Assembly (NCBI GenBank): GCA_023954375.1 | Contig: JAMLIC010000012.1 | Location: forward strand, 155,118-219,117 | DNA from: Planctomycetota bacterium | Lineage (GTDB): Bacteria; Planctomycetota; J058 | Length of the DNA stretch: 64,000 nucleotides | Direction of reading: 5' to 3' | Shown here: piece by piece, positions 42,157 to 50,136 of the stretch | Position numbering within the stretch: the stretch's first letter is position 1 | Layout: each line of letters starts with the position of its first letter | Notes under the pieces: generated by a model | Told to the model about the DNA's origin: nothing | Database searches by the model: none | Seen by the model: only the letters and a program-made list of their open reading frames with translations | Position numbers and translations under genes: made by a program

Positions 42157-42985
42157 CGTGGCCGGGCGGGAGGCGGGCGGCCAGGTTGATGACCGCGCTT
42201 GGCGGAGGGCGGGCATGGGACACGAGCGTCCCTCGACACGTGGGGCAGGCCGGGCGAGCGGCGATGCGGGGCGGCCGGGCGACCGTCGCACGGGCCCGGG
42301 GCCGATCCTGGATGCGAGCAATCGGCGAATGCGCCGCGTTCCTGCCGTTGCACGGGTAATTCGGGGGTCCGGCGCGGCTCAGATGCGAGCAATCGGCGAA
42401 TGGGCGCGTTACCTGCCCTTCCACGCGTTACACGGGTTCCGGCCCCATCTCTCCCACCTTCCCTCCTACTTAATCACCCTCCTCCCTCTCCTCCCCTCTG
42501 TTCTTAACCTTCCTTCTTGATGAGAAAGGGAAGGGGCGCATCTGCTTTATGACGCGTGCATCGGCTCCAAACCGGCCCTAGCCTCCAAAGGAACGCCATC
42601 GATCGGCACGAATCGGCCGTGCATCGGCAACGGTTGGCACCTAGGGCGGGGTAGCTCGCATCCGGCACCCCTGTTTCGGCGAATGCGGGCCTTGTAACGG
42701 CTGGAATCCGGCAATGCCGGCATCCGGCCGGCCCCGCCGGCATCCGACCGGCCCCGTGTTGCTACACCACGCCGCAGGTGTCGGAGCGCATCGTCAGCGT
42801 GGCCGGCCGCACCGCCGCCACGTCGACGGCACGACACCGCCGCGGGTTAGTCGCCGGTCCCAGTCGGCCGGATGCCCGCTCGCCGGCCTCCCAAGCCGCA
42901 TCCGGCGCCATCGCCTGTCGGTGCGCGCGGTTCCTTGGCACCCGTGAGCACGACGACCAACGGTGCTCGCGGGAGGTTCAAGCGG
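42157..42985. other. Origin-like, repeat-rich region between the divergent arms of the element
   Basis: About 830 bp without a supported gene. Features: two direct copies of gatgcgagcaatcggcgaatg (42311 and 42382) each followed by cctgcc...cacgggt-like text; a pyrimidine tract of about 75 nt at 42443-42519 (cctcctcc, ctctcctcccc); gcatcggc/aatcgg repeats at 42560-42640; and tandem gccggcatccg(g/a)ccggcccc copies around 42716-42760. GC content falls near 42480-42560. It lies between the minus-strand arm and the plus-strand arm that encodes the primase-helicase. Iteron-like repeats next to a replication protein are typical of replication origins. Confidence 0.55.
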
Positions 42986-43273
42986 ATGGCTGAAGTTCGA
43001 GACAAGCGCGACCTTCCCGGCTGGGCGCATCAGTTGCCCGCTTGGGCGCTCGATAGCGTCGCCCACCTGCCCGCGGCGTTCGGCATCGACGTCGCGAGCC
43101 GTGAAACCGGCCTGAGCCCCCACACGCTGCGCCGCTACGTCGCCAGCGGGCGCCTTCGCGCTCTACGAACCGCGGCGCCGGGCTCGCGGGCCGGCCGGGT
43201 GATCGTCCCGCGCCTCGCCCTTGCGCAGCTCCTCGCGAGTTTGGCCGACGCCGCGCCCGGGGCGGCCCCGTGA
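42986..43273 (+). CDS. Excisionase/MerR-like HTH protein
   Basis: The protein has 95 residues. ATG 42986 was chosen because GGGAGG lies 9 nt upstream; a GTG at 42943 is the alternative. The C-terminal half reads IDVASRETGLSPHTLRRYVASG then RLRALRTAAPGSRAGRVIVP, the recognition-helix plus wing of HTH_17 excisionases. The N-terminal part RDLPGWAHQLPAWALDSVAHL is short and helical. It is the first gene of the plus-strand operon ending in the integrase, so it could be the recombination directionality factor (Xis) or a replication regulator. The stop overlaps the next gene start by 4 nt (GTGA). Confidence 0.65.
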   Translation: MAEVRDKRDLPGWAHQLPAWALDSVAHLPAAFGIDVASRETGLSPHTLRRYVASGRLRALRTAAPGSRAGRVIVPRLALAQLLASLADAAPGAAP

Positions 43274-43758
43274 CCGCGGACCCGCGCGCCGGGGTGCCCG
43301 ACGATGGGGGCGACCCCGGAACAAACGCGCGCGCCCCACGGCTGGCAGGCCGGGGGCGGCGCAAGGCGACGGGAGACACGAGCACCCCCGAGCCTACCCG
43401 CACCCGCGGACACGCACCGGCGCCGGCCAAGACGACAGCGCAGGTCGCGGCCGCCGCCCTCGCCCGGCTCCGGGAAGTCGACGGGCGCCTGGGCATCTCC
43501 ACGATGCCGCTCGACCCGAACGCCGGCCCCGCCTACCGCCGGCGCCTTGCCGCACGCTGCGCCGCCCTGCTCGAACGTGAGCGCTTGCTGAAGGGCGGGA
43601 AGTGGGACGGCTCCACGCCCCGGCCGTGCAAGCCGTGCGGCGAGTCGCACCCGCCCGACTACCGGGGCCGGCGGTGTCGCGGCCCTGAGTGGCGGCGCCT
43701 GTTCAGCCTCCCGCACACGCCGGGCAACGCCGGCCCTGCCGCGGGCGGTGGCGCGTGA
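43270..43758 (+). CDS. Element protein with a Cys-rich C-terminal motif
   Basis: The protein has 162 residues from GTG 43270. The N-terminal half is Pro/Arg/Thr-rich, the middle contains a helix (AQVAAAALARLREVDGRLG, RRRLAARCAALLERERLLKGG) and the C-terminal part has CKPCGESHPPDYRGRRCRG, possibly a zinc knuckle. No family was identified. Overlap with both neighbours supports the frame. Confidence 0.5.
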   Translation: MTADPRAGVPDDGGDPGTNARAPRLAGRGRRKATGDTSTPEPTRTRGHAPAPAKTTAQVAAAALARLREVDGRLGISTMPLDPNAGPAYRRRLAARCAALLERERLLKGGKWDGSTPRPCKPCGESHPPDYRGRRCRGPEWRRLFSLPHTPGNAGPAAGGGA

Positions 43759-44306
43759 TCGTCGACAACACCACGCCGCCGGCGCACCGCTGCGAGGCGA
43801 GGAACATCGACATCACCGCCGGCGCTCGCGCGTACGCCGAGGATGAGCGGGACCAGGTGCCGTTCGTGGCGTTCGATGACCTGCGCCCGGCTTGGGGCGA
43901 CCACGCGCACCTGTTCTATCGGCTCCCGGCGAGCTTCGTAGCCGACGGCCGGCACCGATCGTGGGGCGCCATGCCGCGTGAATGGGCGCTGGCGATGACG
44001 GCGGACAGGGAACCCGGGCGAGTCCTGCTCCGGTTCGACGTGACGATGCTCGCCACCGTCCGGGGCGATGTGTTCGTCGGCTCGCTCCTCGTCCTGCTCG
44101 GCCCCGACGGGCGCGCGATTGACGAGCGCTGCCGCGGCGGCGTCCCGCTCGAGTTTTCGGACCGTGCCGATGAGGTTCTTTCGCTCCTTGGCGGCGCCGT
44201 GAAGCCGGCGATGTTCGGGCTCGCCGCGCTCAACGCCGGTCGTGCCCACGTGCGGGCGCTCGGCCCTCGACGTGGACGGCTCGTGATGCGGCCCCCATCC
44301 GGCTGA
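43755..44306 (+). CDS. Unknown element protein upstream of the primase-helicase
   Basis: The protein has 183 residues; start GTG 43755 overlaps the previous stop. Beta-rich features: FRLPASFVADG-like text, MLATVRGDVFVGSLLVLLGPDG, and GRLVMRPPSG at the end. No signal peptide, no known motif. A 99-bp gap separates it from the primase-helicase gene, the only sizeable gap in this operon. Confidence 0.5.
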   Translation: MIVDNTTPPAHRCEARNIDITAGARAYAEDERDQVPFVAFDDLRPAWGDHAHLFYRLPASFVADGRHRSWGAMPREWALAMTADREPGRVLLRFDVTMLATVRGDVFVGSLLVLLGPDGRAIDERCRGGVPLEFSDRADEVLSLLGGAVKPAMFGLAALNAGRAHVRALGPRRGRLVMRPPSG

Positions 44307-44405
44307 CCGTCACGCGGCGCCGTCACACGTCGTCGGCGCCGGCCCGCGTCATCCCATCCCCCGCCCACGCATTGCGCGTGAACTGCGCGCCCGCGAGGAC
44401 ACACC

Positions 44406-47384
44406 TTGAGCGTCTCGCCCGACCCGATCGTTGAGCACGGCCCGGATGGCCGGCTTGTCTCGCTCACTCTCGGCCCCGTGACGGTTCGCCCCCCGGCCTC
44501 GAAGCGGGGCGGGTCCTTCATCGTGGGGCCGGCGGGTGCGGCCGACGGCTACCCCGCTCGGCCCGGCAACCGCGACGACGCCGCGAAGGTGGCGAAGAAG
44601 ATTGCCGCGACCGGCCCCGAAGGCGCGCCCCAAGTGACAGCCGAGCAGGTGAGCGCCGCCGTGCTCGCCGCCGAAGCCGCGGTGCGCGACGCCACGGCCG
44701 GCAACGGCGGCCAGGCGGGCGGCGCGACCGGGGGCACGACGGGCGGCGCGGCCAACGGCGGCGAGTTCACCATCACGGGCCGCGAGGGGCCGCGGGAAGG
44801 CGACGACGGCCGGCCCGAGCGTCGGGAAGTGTTCAGCGGGTCCGACCCGCTCGAAGTGTTCCGGCGCGCGGCGGCCAGCGGGCTCCGGCTCCTTGAGTGG
44901 AGGAACCCCGCCGACCTCCTTGTGGTTGATGTTGATGTTCGCGGCGCGGCCAGCGATGCGCCCTACCCGACGAGCCGCGACCTTGAGCGCGCGGCGTTCG
45001 ACCTTGCCGCCGATGTGGCGTTCATTTCCGAGAACGGCCGGGGCGTTCACTTCGTCTATGCGCGGCGCGACGGCATGGCGGCGACCGTGCGCGCGTGCGT
45101 GGCGCTGTTCCTCGCCGGCGGCATCGATTGGCCGGGTGTCACGGGCATCGAGATGTTGCGCACGACCCGCGCGCCCCGGCCCGACCGGCCGCAGGTGATG
45201 GAGCCGCAATCGTCCCTGTCGACCTTGCTCGGCTGGACCCGCGGCCAGGGCGGCATCGGTTCCGTGCCGGAGAGCGACATCCATCGTTGGCTCGATGAGC
45301 GCGGGATGGAGATTGAGGCCCGCTACTCGCACGAGCATTGCCCGTCCGATTCGGGCCCGACGGACAGCGCGCGTGACCCGGTCATCGTGAACGAGAACGG
45401 CATCAAGTGCTTCCATTGCGAGGCGCACGGCGGCGACCTGTCCGGCCGCTCGCCGGGATGGTGGTCGTGGCGCCGCCTCATCCGGAACGAGGATGCGCCC
45501 GAGCGGCACGAGGTCGAAGCCGCGCGGCAGTTCGTCCACTTGACCCACGCACGGGCCGTGTATGGCGACTCGCCCGCGTTCGCCGGCCTTCCCAAGCGCA
45601 TCAAGGGCGCGGGGCCGGGCATGGCCGGCGACCCGTTCGCGCTCGCCTGGCGCGGGCTCCTGATGCTCGTCCACGCCCGAGCGCTGGCGAAGCCCGGCGA
45701 AGCGGCCGACAAGCTGCGCGCCCGCGTCGACCTTGCGTGCGACCCGAAGATTGACCTTTTGCGCGAGGAGTCCGGCTTGTGGGTTCGGCAGGCGCGGGAC
45801 CTTTCCGGCAACGTCGCCGGCGGCAAGGCGCTTGAGTTCGTCGAGGTCGCGCGCGAAGAACTGCGCCTGCTCCCGCACACCGCCGGCGACGCCTTCAAGG
45901 TCGGCACGGCGGCGAGCCAGCTCATCCTTCCGGGCTTCCGGCCGGTGCGCATCTGCCCGGGCTACATTTTGCGCCCCGACGCCTGCGAGCGCGATGGCGT
46001 CGTGCCGGTGAGCACGCCCCGCATCCGTCCCTGTCGCCTGCTCACGCACGCCGCCCCCGAGGAGGACGAAGCGCCCACGGACCCCGAGGAGTACCGGCGT
46101 TGGCTTCGCCGGTGGGAGCCGTTGCGGTGGGGGTGGTCGCCTGGCGTGGCGCTCCCGTGGCGGGTCTGTTGGCAAATCCTGTCGAGCGACTTTCCCGGCC
46201 TGAATGAGCGATACGTGAAGGTGCTCATCGACGCGAAGATTGCGGCCGAGGGCGGCAACGGGAAGCCGATCATCATTCTGGTCGTCGGGGACACGGGCAC
46301 CGGCAAGTACGGCACGCTCCTCCTGGTCGTCGAAGGCATCCTGGGGATGACGCTCGGGCCGGTCGACCTTGCCCTTGAGGGCGAGAAGTTCGACCGGCAG
46401 CTAGGGGCCGCGTTGCGCTCCGGGGCCGGCGCCATCTGGCTCGATGAGATTGCCCGCGTTGAGGCGCTCGGCTCGAAGATTCGCTCGTTGCTCAAGATGG
46501 GCAATCCGTTTGATGCGCCGGTTCACCACGTTAACGAGCGCGTGCGCACGATCGTTCGCGCGCCCATGGTGATGAGCGCGCTCAACGTGCCCGATGCGTT
46601 CAAGCAGGCGCCGGAGATTGATCGGCGCGTGCAGGTGTTGCACCTGCTACAGCGCGTGTCCTGGGATGGCGTGGCCGCGCCGCTCGTCGGCTGGCGTGAC
46701 CACGTTCCCCCGGAGGCCGCGGAATCGCTCGAAGATGCGCCGGCCGGGAGCGCCGCGCGCGAAGAACTGTTGAACGTTCTGCGGGCGAACCGCGCACACG
46801 TTGCCGATTCGATCATCTACCACCGGCGCGAGTTCTGCCGGTCGCTCGGCTATGACTGGTCGCGCATCGCCGCCGCGCACAAGCTCGCATCGACCGGGAA
46901 CGATGACGAGGAAAGCCGCGACCTGCAGCACGGCGCGATGGTGGCCATCTACCTCTACCTGCGCGGCGAGCACGAGGGACGCCTGGGCAAGCGTCAGCCG
47001 TCCAAGGGGGCCTACCCCGCGGCGCACGGCTACCACCTGCTGAACTCCGGCCATCTGGATGTGCTCACGCCTGCCGGGTTCGACGACACCGCGAAGGCCC
47101 GCAAGCAGGTGATGTTCAATCTGAACGCGGCGGGCGTCGACAAGTGGTCGAAGGTGCTCGGCGTTCCGAACGTGAAGGTCGAGGTTAGGACGGCCAGCGG
47201 CGGTCACCTAGTCGCGCGCGCGATCGGTGTTCAGCCGGATGGGACGCCGCACCCGAAGGGCCGCGAGCCGCGCAACGAGCACCTGGACCCGCCCTCGGCG
47301 GCGGCGCTGGAGATGTTCGACAAGTTCATCCGCGAGTGCGGCACGAATCCGCCGGCCAACACCGGCAAGGGGGCGGGCCGATGA
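44406..47384 (+). CDS. Primase-helicase-type replication protein
   Basis: The protein has 992 residues. The start TTG 44406 is preceded by gcgaggac (GAGGA, spacing 9). Residues about 130-260 look like a primase-polymerase (AEP) palm: LLVVDVDVRG (DxD, near 171) and GVHFVYARRDG. A zinc motif follows, HEHCPSDSG then KCFHCEAHGGD (Cys/His, residues 309-338), as in CHC2/primase fingers. The C-terminal half is a P-loop helicase of the VapE/DUF5906 or SF3 kind: Walker A GDTGTGKYG near 628, with Lys followed by Tyr instead of Thr or Ser, and Walker B AIWLDEIAR near 680. It would start replication of the element at the region before it. Overlaps the downstream frame by 4 nt. Confidence 0.75.
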   Translation: MSVSPDPIVEHGPDGRLVSLTLGPVTVRPPASKRGGSFIVGPAGAADGYPARPGNRDDAAKVAKKIAATGPEGAPQVTAEQVSAAVLAAEAAVRDATAGNGGQAGGATGGTTGGAANGGEFTITGREGPREGDDGRPERREVFSGSDPLEVFRRAAASGLRLLEWRNPADLLVVDVDVRGAASDAPYPTSRDLERAAFDLAADVAFISENGRGVHFVYARRDGMAATVRACVALFLAGGIDWPGVTGIEMLRTTRAPRPDRPQVMEPQSSLSTLLGWTRGQGGIGSVPESDIHRWLDERGMEIEARYSHEHCPSDSGPTDSARDPVIVNENGIKCFHCEAHGGDLSGRSPGWWSWRRLIRNEDAPERHEVEAARQFVHLTHARAVYGDSPAFAGLPKRIKGAGPGMAGDPFALAWRGLLMLVHARALAKPGEAADKLRARVDLACDPKIDLLREESGLWVRQARDLSGNVAGGKALEFVEVAREELRLLPHTAGDAFKVGTAASQLILPGFRPVRICPGYILRPDACERDGVVPVSTPRIRPCRLLTHAAPEEDEAPTDPEEYRRWLRRWEPLRWGWSPGVALPWRVCWQILSSDFPGLNERYVKVLIDAKIAAEGGNGKPIIILVVGDTGTGKYGTLLLVVEGILGMTLGPVDLALEGEKFDRQLGAALRSGAGAIWLDEIARVEALGSKIRSLLKMGNPFDAPVHHVNERVRTIVRAPMVMSALNVPDAFKQAPEIDRRVQVLHLLQRVSWDGVAAPLVGWRDHVPPEAAESLEDAPAGSAAREELLNVLRANRAHVADSIIYHRREFCRSLGYDWSRIAAAHKLASTGNDDEESRDLQHGAMVAIYLYLRGEHEGRLGKRQPSKGAYPAAHGYHLLNSGHLDVLTPAGFDDTAKARKQVMFNLNAAGVDKWSKVLGVPNVKVEVRTASGGHLVARAIGVQPDGTPHPKGREPRNEHLDPPSAAALEMFDKFIRECGTNPPANTGKGAGR

Positions 47385-47623
47385 GCCGCGCCGCCGAGCG
47401 CCACGACGAGCCCGCCGAGCGCCACGACGAGCCGGGCGGCCACCGCCACGACGAGCGCCACGACGACCCCGCGCCGGGTGCCGCGGGCCCTGAGGCGAAG
47501 GACGTGCAAGTCGTGGGCGCCCACGGTAATATGCACGTGCCCCCGATGAAGGGGCGGACCCCGCGAGGCGCGCCAACGCCGCACGGGGCCCTAACCAAAG
47601 GAACGCTGATAAGGAGCGCCCCA
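47385..47623 (+). other. Gap region before the integrase start with a possible N-terminal extension
   Basis: The frame of the integrase is open from ATG 47381 (overlapping the primase-helicase stop) and encodes a His/Asp/Glu/Arg-rich repeat (RHDEPAERHDEP, GGHRHDERHDD). A start with a strong AAGGAG (47611-47616, 7-nt spacing) occurs at 47624. Whether the low-complexity stretch is translated as extension, or is a leader, cannot be decided. Confidence 0.4.
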
Positions 47624-49033
47624 ATGGCTGCAAGGCAGTCTACCCGTACATCCTTTGCCCTGCTCAACGCCCCCGCGTCGGCCGGTGTCGGCCCCGAGGT
47701 CGACCTGGCCACGCTCGACCTGGCGACGCTCGACCCGGCGATGGTGCCGGCCTCGGTCGTGCCCTGGCGCGTGACCGTCGTGCGCCCGAAGGGCCGCGAG
47801 CGCCACCTGGCCAAGCGGGCCCGCCGGACCGTGAACGGCAAACGGCAGGAAATCCGCATCACGGCGGGCACGGACGACCCGAACGAGGCGAAGCGGCAAG
47901 CCGTCGCTTGGGAAGCCGACTTGAACGGCACCGCGCCGCCCGACGACCCGACGGTGCTGGCCGTGTACGACGCCCACCTGCGCCGGCTCGAACTCGACCC
48001 GACGACCAACCGCAACACCCTTCGCGGCTATCGGACGGTCAGGAAGATCCTGGCCGACCTCCCGCTCGCCGGCGTGCGGGCGTCGGGCCTGACCCGCAAG
48101 GCGGTCATCGAAGCTCGCAACGCGCTCCGGGTCGGCGGCGCGAAGGGCCGGCGCTCGGGGCAGACCATCAACGGCGCCATCCGGCACATCCGGTGTGCCT
48201 GGAACCAGGCGCTTGAGGCCGAGCAGGTGACGGTCGAGTGGCCGTCGAAGGTCGGCGCGATGGAAACCGAGCGGGTGCGCCCCAAGCGCGCATACACGCC
48301 GCGCGAGATTGATGACGTGCTCGCCTACCTGCGTGAGCACATCCCGGCCTGGCACCCGCCGTTCGCCCTCATCGCCCACACCGGGTGCCGCGCCGGCGAA
48401 ATCCTGAACCTGACCGCCGACGATGTGATGCGCACCGAAGGCACCATCCTTGTCCGTCGGACCAAGACGGCGCCCTTCCGTGAGGTCGGGGTGCCCCCGG
48501 AAGTGATGGCGCTCATCCCCGAGCGGCCGGCCGGCGCCTACCTGTTCCCCCGCCCGACGAAGCCGGGCAAGCCGCTGGCGACCTCCGATGCGCTTGTCGT
48601 CTTGCGCCGCGTGCTCGCCGCCCTCGGGGTGCGGGACGGCGCCTGGCTCGACGTCCACTCGTTCCGCCGGTCATTTTGCGCCGATTCCGAGGATGCTGGC
48701 GTGGCGCAGCATCAGGCGATGAAGCAGACGGGGCACGCCACCGTGGGGATGTTCAACGCCTACGCCGCGAAGGCGCGCGGGAAGGTCGCCGCCGTGGCGC
48801 AGCAGGTGGCCGACTACCGCCGCGCGCAGGTCACCGACCGGGCCGCCGGCGACGCCCCCGCGGGAGTCTCCCCCGACGCCACGACGCCCCCCGCCGCTGC
48901 GTCCCCCACTGCTTCCCCCGCGGGGAGCGAGGGCGCGTGTAACCTGGCGCCGGGCAATGACGCTCCGAGCGCTTGTGATTTCGAGAAGAAATCGCTGTGC
49001 GATTTCTCTCGAGCTCAGACCTGCGATGAGTGA
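47624..49033 (+). CDS. int: Tyrosine-family site-specific recombinase (integrase)
   Basis: The protein has 469 residues from ATG 47624. An N-terminal SAM-like core-binding domain (RTVRKILADLPLAGVRASGL, TINGAIRHIRCAWNQALEAE) leads to the catalytic domain with all key residues: TGCRAGEILNLT (Arg I), RRTKTAPFREV (beta-hairpin Lys), HSFRRSF (His-x-x-Arg), TGHATVGMFNAY (His and nucleophile Tyr). It would carry out integration and excision by strand exchange at the att repeats. The stop codon (TGA 49031-49033) lies inside the right repeat copy, so the C-terminal residues are encoded by att sequence. A 14-bp bulged hairpin (48981-49012) near the end may be a terminator or part of the attachment structure. 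Confidence 0.92.
   Translation: MAARQSTRTSFALLNAPASAGVGPEVDLATLDLATLDPAMVPASVVPWRVTVVRPKGRERHLAKRARRTVNGKRQEIRITAGTDDPNEAKRQAVAWEADLNGTAPPDDPTVLAVYDAHLRRLELDPTTNRNTLRGYRTVRKILADLPLAGVRASGLTRKAVIEARNALRVGGAKGRRSGQTINGAIRHIRCAWNQALEAEQVTVEWPSKVGAMETERVRPKRAYTPREIDDVLAYLREHIPAWHPPFALIAHTGCRAGEILNLTADDVMRTEGTILVRRTKTAPFREVGVPPEVMALIPERPAGAYLFPRPTKPGKPLATSDALVVLRRVLAALGVRDGAWLDVHSFRRSFCADSEDAGVAQHQAMKQTGHATVGMFNAYAAKARGKVAAVAQQVADYRRAQVTDRAAGDAPAGVSPDATTPPAAASPTASPAGSEGACNLAPGNDAPSACDFEKKSLCDFSRAQTCDE
48981..49012 (+). promoter_or_regulatory. Bulged stem-loop at the 3' end of int, next to the right repeat
   Basis: Arms tcgagaagaaatcgc and gcgatttctctcga pair with one unpaired A (14 bp), loop tgt. 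The motif tcgagaaga-atcgc also occurs at the left inner edge (30239-30253). It could be an integrase arm or accessory site. Confidence 0.4.
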
Positions 49034-49168
49034 TGCGCTCTCGAGGGGGGCGCGATCGGCGCAAGTGCCCGGGCAACGGTGTTTGGCCCGCTCCGCGCCT
49101 CCCCGTCGCTCGCTCTGGCGGGTCGAGTACGAGCGGCGGAACGAAAAGTTCTCGAGCTCTCTGAACTC
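49020..49168 (+). repeat. Right copy of the element-flanking direct repeat (putative attR)
   Basis: It matches 30108-30240, with identical blocks tgagtgatgcgctc (49027-49040), the 22-bp core at 49042-49063, tcgctcgctctggcgggtcga, and ctcgagctctctga (49151-49164). About 16 extra bases (tttggcccgctccgcgc region) are present. Part of it (ggcccgctccgcgcctcccc) resembles host sequence at 56968-56999, which suggests that the sequence belongs to a dispersed intergenic family used as target. Confidence 0.7.
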
Positions 49169-49215
49169 TGCCCCCGCCGCCGGCCGATAGGGCTGCTGAA
49201 GGCGCGAGGTGGGTC

Positions 49216-49638
49216 GTGGGCGGGACGGCGCGGCTCGGGGTCGTGTGCTTGATGCTCCTGGCGGTCGGGCTGGCCCGGCTCGTCGAGGTGGAGCTCGACC
49301 CGGGGACGCCGCCGGCGCTGGTCGTCCCCTCGACGCCGAAGCCGGTCGTCGAGGAGTCCCCGCCGCCGCCGCCTCGCCAGGACCCCGACGTGCCGCCGCC
49401 GGGCCGCGGACCCGCGGCTCCGCTCCTGGCGGAGGACGCCGCCTGGCCGCAGGGGTCGGTCTACGTGGTCAAGCAGGGCGAGACGCTGGGCACGATCTCC
49501 CAGAAGGTCTACGGGACGACGAAGCACTGGAAGCGCCTCCAGGAGGAGAACCGGGACGTGATCCCGGACCCCTCCCGCATGCGCGCCGGGGTCAAGCTGC
49601 GCCTGCCGCGGATCGAGGGGACCTCCCGGGGTCGCTGA
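49216..49638 (+). CDS. LysM-domain protein, membrane anchored
   Basis: The protein has 140 residues from GTG 49216. A hydrophobic N-terminus (LGVVCLMLLAVGLARLV) acts as signal or anchor, followed by a Pro-rich spacer and a LysM domain (about residues 80-130): YVVKQGETLGTISQKVYGTT, the VKQGETL start typical of LysM, and VKLRLPR at the end. LysM binds peptidoglycan or chitin-like glycans, so the protein probably holds to the cell wall. It is the first host gene after the element. Confidence 0.85.
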   Translation: MGGTARLGVVCLMLLAVGLARLVEVELDPGTPPALVVPSTPKPVVEESPPPPPRQDPDVPPPGRGPAAPLLAEDAAWPQGSVYVVKQGETLGTISQKVYGTTKHWKRLQEENRDVIPDPSRMRAGVKLRLPRIEGTSRGR

Positions 49639-49639
49639 C

Positions 49640-49766
49640 CGGGTGCCCGATCCCTGGCACGGGGGCTGCTCAGGTGAGCTGAAGGCAACGGCCCGGAGAG
49701 CCGTCCACAAGGCCGTCAACCGCTGCTGACGCCGGAAACCCGGCAACCGGCGGGAAGGCGCGCGAC
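49640..49766 (+). other. Possible structured leader before the small gene at 49767
   Basis: The segment between the LysM gene and the next ORF contains at least three stems: gtgcc...ggcac, cggc-ccggaga-gccg, and ggcCGTCAaccgctgcTGACGcc-like pairs (upper case marks the arms). The order ggcaa, ccacaa, ccggaaac between the stems has the look of a structured RNA. No named riboswitch class fits when compared by eye. Confidence 0.35.
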
Positions 49767-50033
49767 GTGGCGCAAGAACTTATGGTGGGGGAGACCATGG
49801 TTTCGGGTCCGGCGCGGTTCTCGATCGACGAGGCCTTCAGGCAACTCGCGTCGGACGTTATGCGTCCGCCGGTGCCCCAACGGCCCGAGTTCCACGATCC
49901 GCTGCTCGTTTCGTTCCAGGACGTGCCGCTTTCCCGGCTCATCGACGAGGAACTCGAGCGCTTCTATCAGCCTGCGCAGGGCGGCCCGGTCGAGTTGATC
50001 TCCCGTATGTTCCGGCGCTTGCGTCGCACCTGA
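49767..50033 (+). CDS. Small protein of unknown function
   Basis: The protein has 88 residues from GTG 49767, with GGGAAGG 8 nt upstream; ATG 49782 and ATG 49797 are alternatives. Sequence contains FSIDEAFRQLASDVMRPP, a conserved-looking part PLLVSFQDVPLSRLIDEELERFY and a basic tail (SRMFRRLRRT). No family could be named. It follows a leader-like region. Confidence 0.55.
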   Translation: MAQELMVGETMVSGPARFSIDEAFRQLASDVMRPPVPQRPEFHDPLLVSFQDVPLSRLIDEELERFYQPAQGGPVELISRMFRRLRRT

Positions 50034-50136
50034 GCCGATTGGCGAGTCTCGACGCAGCGCGCTGCGCGCCGCGTCGTCTCCCTCTAGATTTTGGATGGTC
50101 CGCCGTCAAAAATTGATGGCGTGGCGCGTCATTGCC
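50034..50136. other. Spacer downstream of the 88-residue gene, AT-containing
   Basis: The 103 bp between convergent genes contain cctctagattttggatgg and gtcaaaaattgatgg, unusually AT-rich, and a dyad gacgcagcgcgctgcgc (gcgcagcgcgctgcgc-like). Likely the shared transcription-end zone of both neighbours. Confidence 0.4.

Noticed and set aside
42311..42437. CRISPR array suggested by direct repeats
   Set aside because: Only two copies are present, the spacing is irregular and no cas genes are nearby; the text fits iterons better.
49640..49766. Cyclic-di-GMP-I, fluoride or cobalamin riboswitch
   Set aside because: Some blocks (ggcaa, ccacaa, ctgctgacgcc) looked suggestive but the required stems and loop bases are not in the right order.
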